Assembly (NCBI RefSeq): GCF_000972845.2
Contig: NC_040016.1
Location: forward strand, 7,894,701-7,958,700
Direction: 5' to 3'
DNA length: 64,000 nucleotides
Source: Larimichthys crocea
Taxonomy: Eukaryota > Chordata > Actinopteri > Sciaenidae
Below the pieces are notes generated by a model, which had not been told where the DNA came from, did no database searches, and saw nothing but the letters and a program-made list of their open reading frames with translations. This document shows, piece by piece, positions 59,365 to 64,000 of the stretch. Positions within the stretch are counted from its first letter, which is position 1. Each line of letters starts with the position of its first letter. A program made the position numbers and the translations under genes.

Positions 59365-59367
<3 letters not shown>

Positions 59368-62300
59368 CACCCTCACCCCACCCTTCTCACTTACTGAGGC
59401 CCAGCCCTACACCCTGTCTTCCACTAGTTACTTTAAGCCTTCCTCTGTGCCCCCACCCATCGAGACGAAGCAAGGCAGACGGAGGGAAGGAGGAGAATGG
59501 GTTCTTGTTGAGATGTTGTGTATTTCCCCCCACCCCAAAAAAAGAACTAGTATAGCATTCTTCAAATACCGCTCAATGTTTGTACTTAAATATGTTGAAT
59601 CCTCAATTATACTGCAGCAAGCGTGATGTGTTCAGATGCAGTGCAGAATACATTTTGGTGATCATTACTTCATCCTTTGCTCACACTATCCTGTCTGGAC
59701 AGGAGCAGTAATCTATTACACAATGAAAGGTGATAGCTGACAATAGGCAGTAACACTCTGGTCCTTAATAGGCTTATGGAGATAGACTGTGGAGCAGAAG
59801 ATCGTACTCGAAACAAAAGTGCGATCCACTGTTATGCAAATTGTATTAATCCATTTCAGTGGCCCAAAGCCCCCTACCACTCAGCAAGGCCATCAATCAC
59901 CAGCAGCCGACCCTCTAGTGAAGACACAACAGGATCTGCCTAAACCTTTCACACTTCCACAGACTCATGAAAGCACCCAGCCCCCCTGCAATTTGAGGAT
60001 CTTTGCTTTACTTTTGTTAGCTCTTTTCGCTAGCAGTTCGCATGCTCTTTCTAAATCACACATCTGGAAGCACTGGTGAAGGTATGGTAAATGACTTGTT
60101 AAAAAGCTCCACCCTCCTAGACAACAAAAAGTAGCAGCAACAGCGAGTCGAGAAAAGTAAACTGGACCACGGATACATCTTTACATGCTTGCGAAACGGT
60201 CTTGTAATTTGATACCAGTCACAGTACCCATTCCCCAGTGCCCCCCCTCCCCTGCCCAGTCACCCTACTTCCTCCCTGTTACACCTCCTCTGCAGACCAC
60301 TATCAAACATTCAGCTCAAACAGCGGGGCGTTGAGGTGGGCAATTGGCCCCTCACTGTGACTCAAGATGAGCTTTGCCGAAAACCCCAAGAGAGAAATCA
60401 GTGGCGTGCCCATTACAGCCGACACAGCTGGACAGCAGCAGTCATGTCACCCCAGTAAAACATTCATTAGATTGTTAGCTAGTTAAGCATTTCTGCTGCT
60501 TGAGTCTTCGTGAATCACAGCTTGTTGTACAGAATAGATATTTTACCCTTCGAAGGACACACCCTCCCCCCCCTTTTTTTTATTTGTATGTTTCTCCTTG
60601 TACTTTTGTTTCTTTCACTCTTGTATGGACCTTAACTTCTTTTACCTATTTTTGTGATTTGAGTAGAGGAAAGTTATGTTTTTAAGTCTGTATTTATTCT
60701 CGCCTTTTGTGTTATTGTAACTTGAGAGATATAACACATCGTGTCTTGTGTAAGTACAGTCAGACCTCCGTCATAACTTTCTCGACTCTGTCGTCTTTTG
60801 CGACAGTGTTTGGCCTTAAGTGTCACAAAGTAGTTTGTCATGGTCACAGAGCAGGAAACCAATACAGACAGTGCATACATTAAGTAAGTGCATTCCTCCT
60901 TACAGTCCTCAGAGAAAGCCAATCTGGAAAACATTTCTACCATTGGCATCCTTTGATTTAAAGCCTATAGGCTCGGCTTCATATGGCTTTATTTGTTTAT
61001 AGTATATTGACTGTTCTGCACATCTGTTGCAGCTTATGTAGTTTGAAAACATAGCCCCCCCTTTTAGCTGCTGCACTGTTTCTTCAGTAACAGTACATTG
61101 CAATCATCATATATCTGCCGGTGTTGTAGATTATTTCTGACAGCAGTGTGTATTTTGGTTTAGTTTGCAAGTGTGTTGTAACCAGATTTGAGGGTTGTGT
61201 TGTCTCGTTCCATGCGTCGTGCGTATACACCTCGGAGCATGTGTGTTAAATGCTCTCTGCAAAGTATGATAGAGTGTCTCGGGAGAATATAGGCAGCCGG
61301 GTTCGATATCAAAAGAGAAGCATTGTGCTTTTGTGCTCGTACTTTCTCACGAGGAGTCCCCTTTAGATTTACCCTATACTTTAAAGACCTCAGAGATTCT
61401 GACTGGTTGCCAAACGTTTTGTGAACACGCTTTTTTTTCCCTTCCTTGCGCTCTGGCTTTCTTTTTTCTCTTTTCTACAGGCAAAGTATATTCACTCACA
61501 CCTGTTTCTGATCTGAAACCGAAAACAACAACACAAAGCTTATTAGCTTCAAGGACAAATTGCTAAAAGAAAACATGCACAACCTGTTTTGTGGGAGCAT
61601 GGCCCATTAAAACAGATTCATAATGTGTGTCTACATAGATTAGATTCTAGCTGATGTGTTGGTAATTCAATTAATTTGGTTTCTGAAGAACACAAATTTG
61701 AAATATCTCAATGAGCATTACTAATTACTTTCTGGGTAACCAGACTGCTCTGAATAGGTTAATCTAACAGCCTGGCTTGAAGAAGACATGTCATATTTCA
61801 CTTCTTGGATGGATGGATTTTAGGCAAAAGTTCACTGGTGTTTGATCCAAGAAGTCTTATTTTTTGTTAAAAGACATTTAAGCTGCTAATTGGACACCCC
61901 TAGGATCACTGAGGCTTGGCTGACGAATCGGTCGTCTACATTAAGTGGCATATCCCCTTCTCTAATTAGAGTTTATTAGCAGAAAATGTCATGGATTATA
62001 TTCTCAGAGGACTTTTTTTTTTTTTTTTAGTTTCCGTATAGAACTTAAAGCTTTGCGGATAAATGTAGGTTCAGCATCTTATGAAAGACAGCGACTTTTG
62101 TGTATGACTTTGTTTAAAATCTAAATCTTCAGCAGTGTTAGCCATTTATTCTGTCTGAGAGCAAGAGTTCACCAGCAATGGATTATTTGTAAGGGCCCCA
62201 GGCAGAGCTCTGAACAGGAAGTTGTAAAACAGCGACTCTCCTAATGTGACGATCTTTTGTGGGAAAAGAATTTCTTTGCCACCCGTTCATAATTAACAAT

Positions 62301-62980
62301 AATGCTTTAGAGATTCATGGCTCTGTTTTGACTTAAGCCACAGGAAAAGCCAAAAAGTAATTGACTTGCTCTGCTAAATTAACGGTCAGAACATGTTTTA
62401 ACATTCCTCATTGGAAGGGTTGTTGTTTAATTTAATTTTGGTTCATTTATTTGTACAAACGCATGTGGACACGCACAATGACAGAAACACATGCACGATG
62501 TAATGCACGTTTTATGGAGCTTTGAAAATGGGGGCCATAAATCCCACAAAGCTCACCGATTGGCTGTGTAGAAGGGAGCCTGTCTTGAAGTGATTTCATG
62601 AGTACAGGAGAGGGAAGCTGAAAAGGAGGGAAAATGAGGGTAGGTTTGGGAGGAGGAGGAGGAGGGAGGAGTAGAGGGAGGGGATTTCATTTCAAACTGC
62701 AGCAAATGTTGACCGTTACCTCTGTGGGCTGAGCTGTGAGGTCTCTGGTCTCAACTGAGCGGGAAGAAAAAAGCAAAGTAAAAAAGAAAGTGAAAAGAAA
62801 GAAGAAAAAAAAAGTGCTGCATTGATGAAGTCAGTTCTTCCCAAAACAAAAAGAAATGTGCGTCAAGGACACCTCTGTGTTTCCTTTCACAGTCTCAGGG
62901 TACAGTCTGTGTTCTCAGTATGTCTGTGTCATGACCTACAAGGCCACCGGATGACTCTGCAGATGTTCAAAACACAGCAG

Positions 62981-63039
<59 letters not shown>

Positions 63040-64000
63040 CAGGCAGCAGCGCTGACACTTTTTGTCACATGCTTACCCTTTGACCTCTTTCTCAATCGCA
63101 TTTTTCACAGCCCATCCCATGATCCTTCTCTCTCATCCCACTTTATGCTCAAATTGGTGAATGAATAAAGAATGTTCATTCTGTCTCGGCTTTCCAAGTC
63201 ACTCTTGTAATGACACCCTTGTCCAGAAGATGGCACCAACAGACTGGTGTGCAGTCCACATCTATCACCTTTTGGACAGCTAGCCACATCCACACAATTA
63301 AACCATCAATTTATTACTTCTTACTGTATATTTCTGCAGAACTGAAAACACATGTACATACTTAAAGAATCCAGCTGTGTAATAATGTGTAATGAAGGCG
63401 ATTATGATTGAGTCTGCTGGTGACAGTGTCATTGCAAGTGAACAAAAGAAAGATTACTACAACAAATAGGGGGAATAAAATGCCATCGTGGATTAGCTCA
63501 TCCAGTAAATCCTGAAACAAGTTGTTATTGATGGAGGCTGGGCTCTGGGCATCTGGGATTTTTCTTCCTGGTGTACAGCTGTCTTTTGTCCTTGGCAAGA
63601 ACAAACATATCAGTGCCTTCAGTTTCATTATGTGCACTCTGATAATGCACTGTGCATTTAATTAAAGCAGCAGGAGACTGATGCAACCTCAGTAGCCTCA
63701 AGGCTGTGTTCCAGTGGTGCTTAAGGGTATTTGATACTTGATTGTATAGAAGAGGGAGTATAAATTATAGAAATGAGGCATTTGTATGTATGTCCACTGA
63801 TAGCTGCTGCTGTTTTTTCCCATAATCCATAAGGAAACTGCATATGAAAACATGTATGTTAGTCTGTGCTTGTGTCTTGCAGTCCTGCACAACAATACAC
63901 TTGACAGCTTCAAATATTAACACGGGCACATTTTTACTGCATTTGACTTCTGCAACTCATTATTTTCATTATCCATGAATCTGATTCTTTCTTTTTTTCA
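59365..64000. other. CD34 upstream region, no gene recognised
   Basis: No supported exon on either strand. Holds a purine-rich GGAGGAGGAGG stretch near 62651-62685, a long (CA)n tract at 62982-63036 and T-runs. In mammals a plexin gene (PLXNA2) follows CD34; I do not see plexin exons here. Confidence 0.55.
62982..63036. repeat. (CA)n microsatellite
   Basis: About 27 uninterrupted CA units, the longest dinucleotide tract in the window. Confidence 0.97.

Noticed and set aside
59207..59626. Overlapping frames of 139 and 104 codons upstream of CD34
   Set aside because: They read through the CD34 5'UTR, TATA box and an (AC)n repeat, which yields Thr-His runs.

Overview
This is a vertebrate nuclear genome window, almost certainly from a teleost. 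Genes are split by introns with GT...AG borders. Intergenic DNA is AT-rich and carries CA/TG microsatellites, a tRNA-derived SINE on the minus strand, palindromic MITE-like elements and a hAT-type element with an 8-bp target duplication. The repeat families look like those of percomorph fishes. That placement rests on familiarity with the families, since no search was run.

Layout. (1) Positions 1-8694, plus strand: the 3' half of a MAGI3-type membrane-associated guanylate kinase scaffold. It holds PDZ domains 3, 4 and 5, two mutually exclusive last exons (short, ending 7421; long, ending 8694) and a long 3'UTR to about 10960. (2) 10960-16264: no gene seen; it holds a dispersed repeat with a pentanucleotide tail, a 55-bp perfect duplication and a strong hairpin. 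(3) 16265-23253, plus strand: a membrane protein with three complement control protein (CCP/sushi) modules, a Ser/Thr/Pro stalk, one membrane segment and a short tail, of CD46/RCA type. An extra terminal exon (21010-21362) would give a secreted form ending in a cysteine-containing domain I do not recognise. (4) 23.8-40.8 kb: no convincing gene; two promoter-like stretches, a SINE, inverted repeats and, at 38.37-38.98 kb, a foldback element built from GTGCGCAC palindromes with a hAT MITE nested in one arm. (5) 40.8-42.3 kb, minus strand: an intronless secreted protein with two C-type lectin domains, plus a truncated, frameshifted duplicate of its promoter and 5' end. (6) 44797-59174, minus strand: a complete eight-exon CD34 gene with a 9-kb first intron and a TATA box at 59318-59325. 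(7) 59.3-64 kb: CD34 upstream DNA, no gene seen.

The side-by-side RCA gene and CD34 recall human 1q32, where CD46 lies next to CD34. This supports reading the CCP gene as a CD46-type complement regulator. MAGI3 is an intracellular junction scaffold. The CCP protein, the lectin and CD34 are cell-surface or secreted proteins of blood, immune or endothelial contexts. The genes do not form an operon or a single pathway.
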